From: Methylorubrum salsuginis
GTDB lineage: Bacteria > Pseudomonadota > Alphaproteobacteria > Rhizobiales > Beijerinckiaceae
Direction of reading: 5' to 3'
Assembly: GCF_900114375.1 (NCBI RefSeq)
Contig: NZ_FOSV01000009.1
Span: 110,814-174,813, forward strand
DNA: 64,000 nt
The notes beneath the pieces were generated by a model, which was given only the letters and a program-made list of their open reading frames with translations, did no database searches and was not told the DNA's origin. Positions 27,246 through 37,866 of this stretch are shown here, piece after piece. The translations under genes were made by a program, and so were the position numbers. Position 1 is the stretch's first letter. Each line of letters begins with the position of its first letter.

Positions 27246-27425
27246 GGTCCTCACCTCCGCCGATGGCTCGGGCTCGCCCGGCCCGTTGGGCCGCACGCCG
27301 ACCGTCCTGGGGACCGGTAGGGGGCAACCGTGGCGATGCTGGGGGCCAACCGTGGCGGAAAAGTGCCGCGCAAGAGCGTCGGCGCACGCAGGCGCCGAAA
27401 CCGCTGTGAATCGCGGTACCCGTGG

Positions 27426-29171
27426 CTACCAGAAGCTGCGGGTCTCCTGGCGCACCGGCTCGGATGGCCAGGGCTCGCCGAACATGTCGACGTTGCGCCG
27501 CGGCTCGGACCGGACCGCCTGACGCGGCGCCGGACGATGGACGTCGCGCACATTGCCCGAAGCCGGAGCCACGGGGCGGGTGACCGCCGCCTGCTTCGTC
27601 TTGGCCCCGGGGGCCCGCGCCACCGCGTCGGAGCGGGCGGCGAGGCCGAGCGCCACCTTCATCGGCCCGTCATAGCCGTAGAGGTCGTTCAGCGTCCGGT
27701 AGGTGCCGGCATCGTCCACATAGGCCGTGAAATAGGCGAGGTGGACCGGGAGCTTCTCCGGAAGCCGCAGGGTGCGCTCGCCCTTGCCGATCAGCTTCTT
27801 CAGCCGCTCCTCGGTCCAGTTCGGCAGCACCGCGTCGGCGAAGCGGAAGGGGTCGTCCACGCGCACGCAGCCGTGGCTGAAGGCGCGGGTCGTGGCCGAG
27901 AACAGCGAGCGGTTGGGCGTGTCGTGCAGGTAGACGGCGTGCTGGTTGGGGAACATGAACTTGATGAAGCCGAGCGCGTTGCGCTCGCCCGGCGGCTGAC
28001 GCAGCGAGATCTGGCCGCCGCGGCGCACCACCTCGAACCCGGCGGTGCGGCCCGTGGCCAGCATCTGCTTCAGGATAGAGGGCGGCACGTACCAGGACGG
28101 GTTGACGACGGCATATTCCATCATTCCCGAGAAGGTCGGGGTCGGGCTCTCGGGCTTGCCGACGATGACGCGGGTCTCGTCCTTCAGGGCGCCGTTGCGG
28201 AAGACCCGCAGCTTGAATTCCGGGACGTTGACGAAGACGTAATCCGGCCCGAGCTCCGCCGGCAGCCAGCGCCAGCGCTCCATGTTGACGAGGATCTCGG
28301 CCTCGCCGCCGCCGGTCTTGGGCCGCTTGGCCGATTTCGACGTCGGCGCGTCCGTCGCATGGCCGGCGCGTAAGGAAGCGAGCCGGCTCTTGAGGGCGAG
28401 GTAGCCGGGCTGGCGCGGGTTGTAGGCCTGCAGCGTCTCGCCGGCCTTCTCGCCCGCGCTCGCCACGCGGGCCAGCGTCGCATCCGCCGTCGGCAGGTCG
28501 AGGGTCGGGGTGACGAGCTTGGAGATGGAGGCGGGGTTCATCCGCCCGCCCCGCGCGTCGCGGGCGTAGAGGGCGATCGCGGCCGAGAGCTTCAGGTCGG
28601 CTTCCGCCAGTTCCGCGTCGGTGTCCGGGCGGCCGAGCTTGCCCAGCACCGGCACCGGATAGGCACTTGCGTCGAGCCCATCCTCGGCCGCAGCGCGCAG
28701 GCGCCCGATCGCCGCGTTGGCGGCGGCGTTGAAGGCGCCGTTCTCGATCCAGGCCGGCTTGAAGTTGCCGAGCGCGTAGAAGGCCTGCATCGCCTCTCGC
28801 TCCTTGCCCGTGAGGCGCGCGAGCAGCGGCGCGGCATCGTTGAGCCGCGCGAAGACGGCGGCCGGCAGCGGCTCGCTCGGCGCCACCGGCGCGGGCGGGG
28901 CTTCCGCCGCCGGCGCCGGGGTCTCGGCGGCCGGAGCGGGGGGGGACGCCGGGTTCGAACTCTGAGCCGGGACTTGAGCCGGCGCATCGGCAGGGGGCGC
29001 TTCGACGGAAGGCGCGGCGGCGTCCGGCACGGCCGGGGCCTCGACCGCCGCCTTGCTGATGGCGGGCGCGATCTCCTCGCCGCGCACGGCCGGAGCGAGG
29101 GCGATGAGGGCCGCGAACGCGACGGACAGGGTCCGCAGGACGCTCGATCCGGCTCCGGTTTCAGCGTGCAT
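27426..29171 (-). CDS. YcbB-type murein L,D-transpeptidase
   Basis: Protein of 581 aa. After a signal peptide and an Ala/Pro-rich linker come a YcbB-like helical scaffold, a peptidoglycan-binding-like region, and a YkuD catalytic domain with VYLHDTPNRSLF and AFSHGCVRVDDPFRFAD (catalytic Cys near residue 433). YcbB enzymes make 3-3 cross-links and can support growth under beta-lactams. The ATG at 29171 has AGGGAG eight bases upstream. In E. coli ycbB and ycbK are also neighbours, so the pairing with the DUF882 gene is probably meaningful. Confidence 0.92.
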   Translation of the reverse strand: MHAETGAGSSVLRTLSVAFAALIALAPAVRGEEIAPAISKAAVEAPAVPDAAAPSVEAPPADAPAQVPAQSSNPASPPAPAAETPAPAAEAPPAPVAPSEPLPAAVFARLNDAAPLLARLTGKEREAMQAFYALGNFKPAWIENGAFNAAANAAIGRLRAAAEDGLDASAYPVPVLGKLGRPDTDAELAEADLKLSAAIALYARDARGGRMNPASISKLVTPTLDLPTADATLARVASAGEKAGETLQAYNPRQPGYLALKSRLASLRAGHATDAPTSKSAKRPKTGGGEAEILVNMERWRWLPAELGPDYVFVNVPEFKLRVFRNGALKDETRVIVGKPESPTPTFSGMMEYAVVNPSWYVPPSILKQMLATGRTAGFEVVRRGGQISLRQPPGERNALGFIKFMFPNQHAVYLHDTPNRSLFSATTRAFSHGCVRVDDPFRFADAVLPNWTEERLKKLIGKGERTLRLPEKLPVHLAYFTAYVDDAGTYRTLNDLYGYDGPMKVALGLAARSDAVARAPGAKTKQAAVTRPVAPASGNVRDVHRPAPRQAVRSEPRRNVDMFGEPWPSEPVRQETRSFW

Positions 29172-29449
29172 GGCGGCAACTCCCTGGAAACGGCCGAGTT
29201 TGCCGCAACCGTCGTTAAAGATCATCGTTCCAAGCGCGACCGTGCGCAACCGCACGGTTCTTCCTTGTCGGCCTCAAGCGCCGGCGGCCGCGTCCGCGGC
29301 CTCAGGCTATCGCTCCGCTCGACGCCTCGGCTTAATGCCGAGGCCGCGGCGCGGGGCGCTCTTCGCGCCCGGCCATACGGGGCTGCCGCACGATCCGGGC
29401 GGGGACGAGGTCCGGATTTGCCAGCCGGTGCGGTGGCCGCGTCAGCGGC

Positions 29450-30940
<1,491 letters not shown>

Positions 30941-31139
30941 GCGGGGCGCCTCGCTTTCCGCTTTTCCCGGCCGACCGCGCGCGGCGCACCGACATGCGGG
31001 GCCGATGGGGCGGGGCGGGCTGTTTCGTTTCGGCGCACAAGGTCGCCCAGATGCGTAAAGCGGCGCTTAACGACGCCCTCACTTTCCGTTCAAAAGGCTT
31101 TTGCCGGGCTCCGGCGGCCGCCGGAGCCCGATCCGCGGA

Positions 31140-31688
31140 TCAGGGCATGAGCACGGTGTTGACGACGTGGATCACGCCGTTCGACTGCATCACGTTGGGC
31201 ACGGTGACGGTGGCGGTGTTGCCCTTGGCATCGGTCACGAAGACCTTCTTGCCCTGCGTCTCGACCGAGAGCGCGGCGCCGTTGACGGTCTTGAGGACGG
31301 CCCGGCCGCCGCCTTCCTTGGCCAAAGCCGCCAGGTCCTTGGCGGTGAGCGCGCCGGGGACCACGTGGTAGGTCAGGATGCCGGTGAGCTGCGCCTTGTT
31401 CTGCGGCTGGACCAGCGTCTCGACCGTGCCCGGCGGGAGCTTGGCGAAGGCGGCGTTGGTCGGCGCGAACACGGTGAAGGGGCCGGGGCCCGACAGCGTC
31501 TCGACGAGGCCCGCGGCCTTCACGGCGGCGACCAGCGTGGTGTGATCCTTCGAGTTGACCGCGTTCTCCACGATCGTCTTGGAGGCGTACATCGGCGCGC
31601 CGCCGACCATCGGGTTCTTGGCGAGCGCCGGAACCGCCGCGGCGGCGAGGGCGACGCCGAGCGCGAGGCGAAGGAAGGTCTTGGACAT
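31140..31688 (-). CDS. Secreted fasciclin (FAS1) domain protein
   Basis: Protein of 182 aa with a cleavable signal peptide (LRLALGVALAAAAVPALAKN). A single FAS1 domain follows, showing FAPTNAAFAKLPPG (H1) and TGILTYHVVPG with NGVIHVVNTVLMP (H2) at the end. FAS1 domains act in adhesion or envelope interactions; the bacterial role is mostly unknown. Gly/Thr/Val-rich middle segments such as AKGNTATVTVPNVM are typical. It stands alone, with 200-base gaps on both sides. Confidence 0.93.
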   Translation of the reverse strand: MSKTFLRLALGVALAAAAVPALAKNPMVGGAPMYASKTIVENAVNSKDHTTLVAAVKAAGLVETLSGPGPFTVFAPTNAAFAKLPPGTVETLVQPQNKAQLTGILTYHVVPGALTAKDLAALAKEGGGRAVLKTVNGAALSVETQGKKVFVTDAKGNTATVTVPNVMQSNGVIHVVNTVLMP

Positions 31689-31898
31689 GATGTCTCCCGT
31701 GTATCCACCCCTCCAGCGGGGGCGTCGCGGGCCTTTACGGAGACCGGGGGAGGAAAAGTTTCAGCCTCGGGCCGGGGGCATTCACGATTTTTCGACGCCG
31801 CCTTGACGAGGCGACGGGCCGAACGCCCTCCACGGCGACGAGTCCGGCGCCGGGAGGAACGGCGCCGAGAACGCTCGGGCGGCGCAGCTTCCGAAGAC

Positions 31899-34109
31899 CT
31901 ACCCGTTGATCCGCTCCACTCGGCTCACCGAGCGCTTGCCCCGCAGGTCCGCCACGATGGCGGTCAGGTGCTTCAGGTCCGGCACCGACAGGTCGATGGC
32001 GATGTCCGTAAAGTCCTGGGTGCGGCGCTTCATCGAGACGTTGTCGATGTTGCCGTCGTGCTCGGCGATGACCTGGGCGATCTGGGCGAGCGTGCCGGGC
32101 TCGTTCATCGATTCGAGCGCGATGCGGGCGGGGAAGCGCTCGTTCGAATCCTCCACGTCCCAGCGGACGTCGAGCCAGCGCTCGGGCTCGTTGTCGAAGG
32201 CGGCCAGCGCCGCCGACTGGATCGGGTAGATCGTCACGCCGACGCCCGGCGTCAGGATGCCGACGATGCGGTCGCCCGGTAGCGCGCCGCCGTTGGGGGC
32301 GAAGCTCACCGGCAGGTCGCCGGCCAAGCCCCGGATCGGGATCGGCCCTTGCGCCGAGCCGTCGCCCGCGAAGGTCAGGCGCATGGTCTGGTCGCCGGAT
32401 TTGGTCAGGCGCCCGGCGGCGCCGTTGGCCGCGGGCCCGCCGGAGCGGCGCTCGTCCTTGAAGTCGGGATAGACCGCCTTCACCACGTCGCCGGAGAACA
32501 TCTCGCCCCGCCCGACGGCGGCGAACACGTCGTCGGCGGAGGCACGCGCCAGCCGGGGGAGAGCGCCGCGCAGCTTGTCTTCCGAGAAGCTCTTGCCCGC
32601 GCGCTCGAAGGCGCGGTCGAGGATCTGGCGGCCGAGGCCGGCATATTGGCGGCGCACGGCGGCCCGCGTCGAGCGCCGGATCGCCGCCCGCGCCTTGCCG
32701 GTGACGACGAGGGATTCCCAGGCCGCGGGCGGCGCGGCGCCGTCCGAGCAGGCGATCTCGACCTCGTCGCCGTTGGCGAGTTCGTGCAGCAGCGGCGCGA
32801 GTCGGCCGTTGATCTTGGCGCCGACCGCCGAGTTGCCGATGTCGGTATGGACCGCATAGGCGAAATCGATCGGCGTCGCCCCCCGCGGCAGGGCGATCAG
32901 CCGGCCCTTCGGAGTGAAGCAGAAGACCTGATCCTGGAACAGCTCGAGCTTGGTGTGTTCGAGGAACTCCTCCGGCGAATCGCCCTCGGCGAGGAGTTCG
33001 ATGGTGCGGCGCAGCCATTGATAGGCGCCGCTCTCGGTGGCGAGCCGGGGATGCACCTCGCCTTCGCCGGCCTTGGCGCCGTCCTTGTAGAGCGCGTGCG
33101 CCGCGATGCCGTATTCGGCGATCTCGTCCATCGCCGCGGTGCGGATCTGCAATTCGACGCGGCGCTGCTTCGGGCCGATCACCGTGGTGTGGATCGAGCG
33201 GTAATCGTTCTGCTTGGGCGTCGAGATGTAGTCCTTGTAGCGGCCCGGCACCATCGGCCAGCTGGTGTGGACGACGCCCAAAGCCGCGTAGCACTCGGCC
33301 AGGGTGCCGACGATGACGCGGAAGCCGACAATGTCGGACAGTTGCTCGAAGGCGACCGACTTGCGCTCCATCTTCGACCAGATCGAGTAGGGGCGCTTCA
33401 GGCGGCCCTTCACTTGCGCGGCGATGCCCTGGGCGGCCAACCGCGCGGTGAGATCGTGCTCGATGCTCTCGATGACGTTGCTGGACTTGGCCGAGAGGTC
33501 CTCGAGCCGCTTGGTGATGGTGGCGTAGACCTCGGGCTTGAGGACGCGGAAGGACAGGTCCTCCAATTCGTCGCGCATCTCCTGGATGCCCATGCGGCCA
33601 GCGAGCGGCGCGTAGATGTCGAGGGTCTCCTCGGCGATCCGGGTGCGCTTCTCCGGCGGCATGAAATGGAGGGTGCGCATGTTGTGGGTGCGGTCGGCCA
33701 GCTTGACCAGCAGCACCCGCACGTCCTCGGCCACCGCCAGCAGCAGCTTGCGGAAGTTCTCGCCCTGCACCGCCCGCTTCGAGACGAGATCGAGCCGCTT
33801 GAGCTTGGTCAGACCGTCGACCAGCGCCCGGATCTCGTCGCCGAAGATGTCGCGGATCTCGTCGAGCGTCGCGGCGGTGTCCTCCACCGTGTCGTGCAAA
33901 ACGGCGGCGACGATGGTCGCGTCGTCGAGATGCAGGTCGGTGAGGAGGGCCGCCACCTCGAGCGGGTGGGCGAAGAACGGATCGCCCGAGGCGCGCTTCT
34001 GCGTGCCGTGCGCGCGCATGGCGTAGACGTAGGCGCGGTTGAGAAGCGCCTCGTTCGTGGCCGGGTTGTAGCGCTTGACCCGTTCCACGAGCTCGTATTG
34101 GCGCATCAT
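31899..34109 (-). CDS. Bifunctional (p)ppGpp synthetase/hydrolase (RSH)
   Basis: Protein of 736 aa. The hydrolase HD domain is intact (FFAHPLEVAALL, VAAVLHDTVEDT, LVKLADRTHNMRTLHF). The synthetase domain shows FRVIVGTLAECYAALGVVH, DYISTPKQNDYRSIHTTVIG and VELQIRTAAMDEIAEYGIAAH. A TGS domain follows (VFCFTPKGRLIALPRGATPIDFAYAVH), and an ACT domain closes the protein. Alphaproteobacteria usually have this single enzyme (Rel/SpoT) for the stringent response. Two adjacent ATGs (34109, 34106) are possible starts. rpoZ lies 255 bases upstream, a common arrangement. Confidence 0.96.
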   Translation of the reverse strand: MMRQYELVERVKRYNPATNEALLNRAYVYAMRAHGTQKRASGDPFFAHPLEVAALLTDLHLDDATIVAAVLHDTVEDTAATLDEIRDIFGDEIRALVDGLTKLKRLDLVSKRAVQGENFRKLLLAVAEDVRVLLVKLADRTHNMRTLHFMPPEKRTRIAEETLDIYAPLAGRMGIQEMRDELEDLSFRVLKPEVYATITKRLEDLSAKSSNVIESIEHDLTARLAAQGIAAQVKGRLKRPYSIWSKMERKSVAFEQLSDIVGFRVIVGTLAECYAALGVVHTSWPMVPGRYKDYISTPKQNDYRSIHTTVIGPKQRRVELQIRTAAMDEIAEYGIAAHALYKDGAKAGEGEVHPRLATESGAYQWLRRTIELLAEGDSPEEFLEHTKLELFQDQVFCFTPKGRLIALPRGATPIDFAYAVHTDIGNSAVGAKINGRLAPLLHELANGDEVEIACSDGAAPPAAWESLVVTGKARAAIRRSTRAAVRRQYAGLGRQILDRAFERAGKSFSEDKLRGALPRLARASADDVFAAVGRGEMFSGDVVKAVYPDFKDERRSGGPAANGAAGRLTKSGDQTMRLTFAGDGSAQGPIPIRGLAGDLPVSFAPNGGALPGDRIVGILTPGVGVTIYPIQSAALAAFDNEPERWLDVRWDVEDSNERFPARIALESMNEPGTLAQIAQVIAEHDGNIDNVSMKRRTQDFTDIAIDLSVPDLKHLTAIVADLRGKRSVSRVERING

Positions 34110-34309
34110 CCGCCGAGGGTTCCTAGCAGCACGATCACAGGTCCGGCCGGGCTGGCCGCGACGCTCCGGCCTTACTGTCCCGCATCGGAGCCGCGCGCGC
34201 CAGATGCAAGGCGTCGCAGAACGCGCACGGCGGTGTTCCAAAACCCGCATGCGACGCATGCGCGGCGGGCCGGGCCCGGATTGCCATGACGGGGTGGGGC
34301 CAAAAGGAA

Positions 34310-34341
34310 GCGCCCGCCGCTCGGGATGCGAGGGCGGGCGC
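34310..34341 (-). terminator. Intrinsic terminator of rpoZ
   Basis: On the minus strand GCGCCCGCC pairs with GGCGGGCGC (extended by GAG/CTC after one bulge), followed by TTCCTTTT. It begins 24 bases past the rpoZ stop and separates rpoZ from the RSH gene. Confidence 0.65.
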
Positions 34342-34364
34342 GAATCGCAAGGAATGCGAGAAAC

Positions 34365-34775
34365 TTACTCGGCTTCGTCGTCCGTCTCGGTCGGCGGGGC
34401 GAGGTTTTCCAGGCCGCGGAGCAGGTCGTCCTCGCTCATGCGGTCGAACTGCACGTCCTTGTCGTCCGAGGAGGACTGGGGCGCCACCGCGGCGGCGGCC
34501 GGCGAGGAGGAGAGCAGCGGCACGGTCTCGGCCTCGGGCTCGTCCACCTCGACGTATTTCTGCATCGAGTGGATAAGCTGCTCCTTGAGATCCTCGGCGG
34601 TGATGGTCTCGTCGCCGATCTCGCGGAGCGCCACGACCGGGTTCTTGTCGCGGTCGCGCTCGATCGTCAGCGGGGCGCCGGCGGCGAGCAGGCGGGCGCG
34701 GTGGCTGGCGAGCAGCACCAGCTCGAACCGGTTCTCGACCTTCTCGATGCAGTCTTCGACGGTGACGCGAGCCAT
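34365..34775 (-). CDS. rpoZ: RNA polymerase omega subunit
   Basis: Protein of 136 aa. The N-terminal [20 protein letters not shown] and [12 protein letters not shown] are diagnostic of omega. Omega supports assembly of the polymerase around beta' and in many bacteria is part of a ppGpp site. The C-terminal half is longer than in E. coli (91 aa), as usual in alphaproteobacteria, and is acidic. AAGGAG lies nine bases before the ATG. Confidence 0.96.
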   Translation of the reverse strand: MARVTVEDCIEKVENRFELVLLASHRARLLAAGAPLTIERDRDKNPVVALREIGDETITAEDLKEQLIHSMQKYVEVDEPEAETVPLLSSSPAAAAVAPQSSSDDKDVQFDRMSEDDLLRGLENLAPPTETDDEAE

Positions 34776-35106
34776 GCGAGGCGGCTCCTTCCTCGGGCAG
34801 AACGGACGATATGCGTGATGAACGCGCGTCTTACACCGGTTGGGGGCGGGCAACAAGCTGGGTGAATCGGGGTGTCCCATCCCCGTTCCGAACGGTTCCA
34901 CGCGCCTGTGGACAGCCGAGCTTGCCCGGAACATTGCCAGAAACCTGCGGTTCCCCAGGCACTCCGACCTGCACCGGACGCGATCCGCGCGGCGCCATCG
35001 GAGGACTTCCCCCAGCCTTTCATGGTGGCCGGTTCGCCCGGTCCGTCGACGACGCTTGCCTGCGTTTTCTTGCCTGCCGTCTTCTTGCCCGCTCGCCCGA
35101 GGTACC
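34776..35106. other. 331-base divergent gap between rpoZ and the hydroxylase operon
   Basis: The gap holds the promoters for two divergent units but no clear -35/-10 pair. Near the right end three direct copies of TTGCC(T/C)GC occur at 35056-35063, 35070-35077 and 35085-35092, spaced 14 and 15 bases, directly upstream of the operon. They could be operator repeats. No tRNA, tmRNA or RNase P RNA signature was seen. Confidence 0.4.
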
Positions 35107-35862
35107 ATGCTGCTGCCCACCGACGACGCCGGCCATCCCCTTTCCGAGCGCTTCCGGCACTTCATCCGCCAACAGCCCTTCCCCTGTGTCGGCGCCAAAT
35201 CCGCGCTGTCGCGCGGGCGCCTGAGGGTGATGGTCGCCCGCGACGTCGCCTCCGACCGCGACGACGGGCGCATCTATCCGGCGCTGCTCGCCTTCATCGC
35301 CCGCTATCGGAGCCGGCCCGAACTTTTTCAGAGCTTCGCGGTGGTGTTCGAGAACACGGGCCGCCTGTCCGAGGAGGCGTTCGAGGCGGCGCTGTGGGCG
35401 CGGATGCAGTCGCTGTCCGACCGCGACAGCGGGCTCGGGCACACGCACGACCCGCGGGTCGCGGCCGACCCGGACGATCCGCATTTCTCGATGAGTCTCG
35501 GCGGCGAGGGCTTCTTCATCGTCGGCCTGCATCCCGGCGCCAGCCGCAAGGCGCGGCGCTTCGAGGCGCCGGCCCTGGTGTTCAACCTGCACGACCAGTT
35601 CGAGCGGCTGCGCGAGGAGGGACGCTACGAGCGTCTGCGCGAGTCGATCGTCGAGCGCGACGTCGCCTGGGCCGGCTCTCCGAACCCGATGCTGGCCCAG
35701 CACGGCGAGCGCTCCGCCGCCCGCCAGTTCAGCGGCCGGGCGGTCCCGGAGGATTGGGTCTGCCCCTATCGGCGCCGGGCCGGCGCCCCGGATTACGACG
35801 CGCAGCAGATCGCCGCCGACCTGCGCCAGGGCGCCTTCCTGGCCGGCCAGATGGAGGGCTGA
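35107..35862 (+). CDS. YqcI/YcgG-family protein, GntA/DcsA-like heme N-hydroxylase
   Basis: Protein of 251 aa. The family pattern is visible: [13 protein letters not shown] near the start (FPC motif), [20 protein letters not shown] with [19 protein letters not shown] in the middle, and DWVCPYRRR near the end (CP-F/Y motif). Characterised relatives are heme-dependent enzymes that N-hydroxylate guanidino groups (DcsA on arginine, GntA in guanitoxin biosynthesis). Heme binding here is inferred from the family. The gene starts a tight three-gene operon: its stop is followed two bases later by a methyltransferase start. A secondary-metabolite or stress-metabolite role is possible but unproven. Confidence 0.72.
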   Translation: MLLPTDDAGHPLSERFRHFIRQQPFPCVGAKSALSRGRLRVMVARDVASDRDDGRIYPALLAFIARYRSRPELFQSFAVVFENTGRLSEEAFEAALWARMQSLSDRDSGLGHTHDPRVAADPDDPHFSMSLGGEGFFIVGLHPGASRKARRFEAPALVFNLHDQFERLREEGRYERLRESIVERDVAWAGSPNPMLAQHGERSAARQFSGRAVPEDWVCPYRRRAGAPDYDAQQIAADLRQGAFLAGQMEG

Positions 35863-35864
35863 GG

Positions 35865-36827
35865 ATGGCGACCGGCCCCGAGCGCGCCGACGCGCTTCTC
35901 GCCCTCGCCGACGCCGTGCGCGCCTCCGGTTACCGCTTCACCACGGTGACGCCGGCCTCCCACGCCCACGTCAATGCGCGGCCCGAGAATGCCCGCGCCC
36001 GAAACCTGCGCGACGTGCTCGGCTGGAGCCGCCCGTTCGAGGCCGGGCTGCTGCCCGCGGAACTGACCGACCTGATGGAGCGGGCCGGCATCCTCGGGCG
36101 CGATCCCGAGACCGGATTGTTCCGAGCCGCCTTGCGCCTGTCGAGCCTCGACGACGACCTGTTCTTCCATGCCGCCTACCCGCCGCTCGCCGCCGACGCG
36201 GTGTTCTTCGGCCCCGACACCGTGCGCTACGTCCGCGCCGTGCAGGCGCATCTCGACGCGCTGGCGCGGGAGGGCCGTCCGCTGCCGCGCCGTGTCGTCG
36301 ATCTCGGCTGCGGCTCGGGTGCCGCCGGCATCGTGGTCGCCAAGCGCGTCCCCGAGGCCGAGGTGGTTCTGGTGGACATCAACCCCGCCGCGCTCGAACT
36401 CGCCGCGGTGAACGCGCGGGTGGCGGGCGTGGCGAACGTCCGCCCGGCGCTGAGCGACATGCTGTCGGGCGTCGAGGGCGGGTTCGACCTCATCGTCTCC
36501 AACCCGCCCTTCATGGTCGATGCCGGCGGGCGCGCCTACCGCGACGGCGGCGGCACGCTCGGCGCCGGCCTGCCCCTGCGGGTGGTGGAAGCCGCGACCG
36601 AGCGGCTGAACCCCGGCGGAAGCCTCGTCCTGTTCACCGGCTCGGCCATCGTCGAGGGCCGCGACGGCTTCCGCGAAGCGGCGACCGCCCTGTGCGACCG
36701 CGCCGGGTTGGATTGGGCCTACCGGGAATACGACCCCGACGCCTACGGCGAGGAATTGTCCGGCCCGGTCTACGCCGAGGTCGAGCGCCTCGCCCTTTGC
36801 GTCCTCACCGCGACGCGGAGGGCATGA
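35865..36827 (+). CDS. Class I SAM-dependent methyltransferase with NPPF motif
   Basis: Protein of 320 aa. The N-terminal 130 residues contain YPPLAADAVFFGPDTVRYV, which resembles the leader domain of some HemK/RlmG-like enzymes. The catalytic Rossmann domain has RVVDLGCGSGAAGIVVAKR, VVLVDINPAALELA and LIVSNPPFMV. An NPPF/NPPY motif indicates methylation of a nitrogen (protein glutamine, adenine or guanine base) or a small amine. GAGG lies directly ahead of its start, and its ATG is two bases after the previous stop. The target is unknown. In this operon it may act on the same small molecule as its neighbours or on rRNA. Confidence 0.75.
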   Translation: MATGPERADALLALADAVRASGYRFTTVTPASHAHVNARPENARARNLRDVLGWSRPFEAGLLPAELTDLMERAGILGRDPETGLFRAALRLSSLDDDLFFHAAYPPLAADAVFFGPDTVRYVRAVQAHLDALAREGRPLPRRVVDLGCGSGAAGIVVAKRVPEAEVVLVDINPAALELAAVNARVAGVANVRPALSDMLSGVEGGFDLIVSNPPFMVDAGGRAYRDGGGTLGAGLPLRVVEAATERLNPGGSLVLFTGSAIVEGRDGFREAATALCDRAGLDWAYREYDPDAYGEELSGPVYAEVERLALCVLTATRRA

Positions 36828-36828
36828 G

Positions 36829-37755
36829 ATGGCGGACGCGTCCGAGACCTTCCTGCGGGATGCGCTCGCCGGCCTCACGGCGCCCACCAAGACGCTGCCC
36901 GGAAAGTATCTCTGGGACGATACCGGCTCGGACCTGTTCGACCGGATCTGCGCCCATCCCGACTACTACCCGACGAAGCATGAGATGGCGCTTCTGCCCG
37001 AGGTCGCCGCCGACGTGGCGGGGATCGTCGGTGCGGGCGTCGGCGTGGTCGAGTTCGGGGCGGGGGCGAGCCGCAAGATCCGCGTGCTGCTCGACGCGAT
37101 GGAGGCGCCCGAGGCCTACGTCGCCCTCGACATCTCGGGTGATTTTTTGGCCGCGGCCATCGCCCGGCTCGCGCCCGACTATCCGCACGTGACCATGACG
37201 CCGTTCGCCGCCGATTACTCGCGGCCGATCCGCCTGCCCGAGGGCCTGGCGGGCAAAAACGTGCTCGGCTTCTTCGCCGGCACCAGCATCGGCAATTTCT
37301 CGCCCGACGAGGCCGCGGGCTTCCTCGCCCGCGCCCGCGACACGCTGGGCGTCAGCCGCTTCCTCGTCGGCGCCGACCCGACCCGCGACCCCGACCGTTT
37401 GAAGCGGGCCTACGGCGCCTGCGACGGGCTGATGCCCGCGCTCCATCTCAACCTGCTCGCCCGGATGAACCGGGAACTGGGCGCCGATTTCGCCCTCGAC
37501 AACTTCCGCCACGAGGCGCGGGTGGTGGACGCGCCGTTTCGGGTCGAGGCCCATCTCGTGGCGCTCCGCCCCGCGATCTACCGGCTTGGAGGCCGAGAGA
37601 TCCGGTTCGAGCCGGGCGAGAGCATCCGCACCGACACCTCGCACAAATACGCCCCCGCCGCCTTCCGGGCCCTGGCCGAGCGCGGCGGCTGGAGGCCGGA
37701 GAAGATGTGGCTCGATCAGCAGGGTGCGTTCAGCCTGCACCTGCTGCGGGGGTGA
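36829..37755 (+). CDS. EgtD-like histidine N-alpha-methyltransferase family protein
   Basis: Protein of 308 aa of the EgtD/DUF2260 family. YLWDDTGSDLFDRICAHPDYYPTKHE is the usual N-terminal signature, VVEFGAGASRKIRVLLDA is the SAM site, and GFFAGTSIGNFSPDEA includes the conserved Asn contacting the substrate alpha-amine. EgtD makes hercynine (trimethylhistidine) for ergothioneine. In the C-terminal motif normally read as RTE-x-S, the Glu that contacts the imidazole is Asp here (IRTDTSHKY). No egtB is nearby. The start is one base after the previous stop (TGAGATGG). It could be the housekeeping EgtD or a paralogue with another amino-acid substrate. Confidence 0.82.
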   Translation: MADASETFLRDALAGLTAPTKTLPGKYLWDDTGSDLFDRICAHPDYYPTKHEMALLPEVAADVAGIVGAGVGVVEFGAGASRKIRVLLDAMEAPEAYVALDISGDFLAAAIARLAPDYPHVTMTPFAADYSRPIRLPEGLAGKNVLGFFAGTSIGNFSPDEAAGFLARARDTLGVSRFLVGADPTRDPDRLKRAYGACDGLMPALHLNLLARMNRELGADFALDNFRHEARVVDAPFRVEAHLVALRPAIYRLGGREIRFEPGESIRTDTSHKYAPAAFRALAERGGWRPEKMWLDQQGAFSLHLLRG

Positions 37756-37866
37756 GGCGAGCCGGCGCGGCATCAACGGCTGGGTAAGGTTGATGGGCTA
37801 CCCCCGGACGATCCGGCGCGCCGGCCCGTGGGGGTCGGCCCGCCTGCCGCACGAAGGAGCGCCGCC

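Noticed and set aside
34881..34898. LexA-like GTTC direct repeat near the hydroxylase operon
   Set aside because: Alphaproteobacterial LexA boxes need GTTC-N7-GTTC; here the spacing is six, and the match sits within a short GTTC/GAAC inverted motif instead.
34776..35106. tmRNA or RNase P RNA in the rpoZ-hydroxylase gap
   Set aside because: The presence of smpB nearby and the length suggested a search, but no tRNA-like end, CCA context or RNase P core motif is visible.
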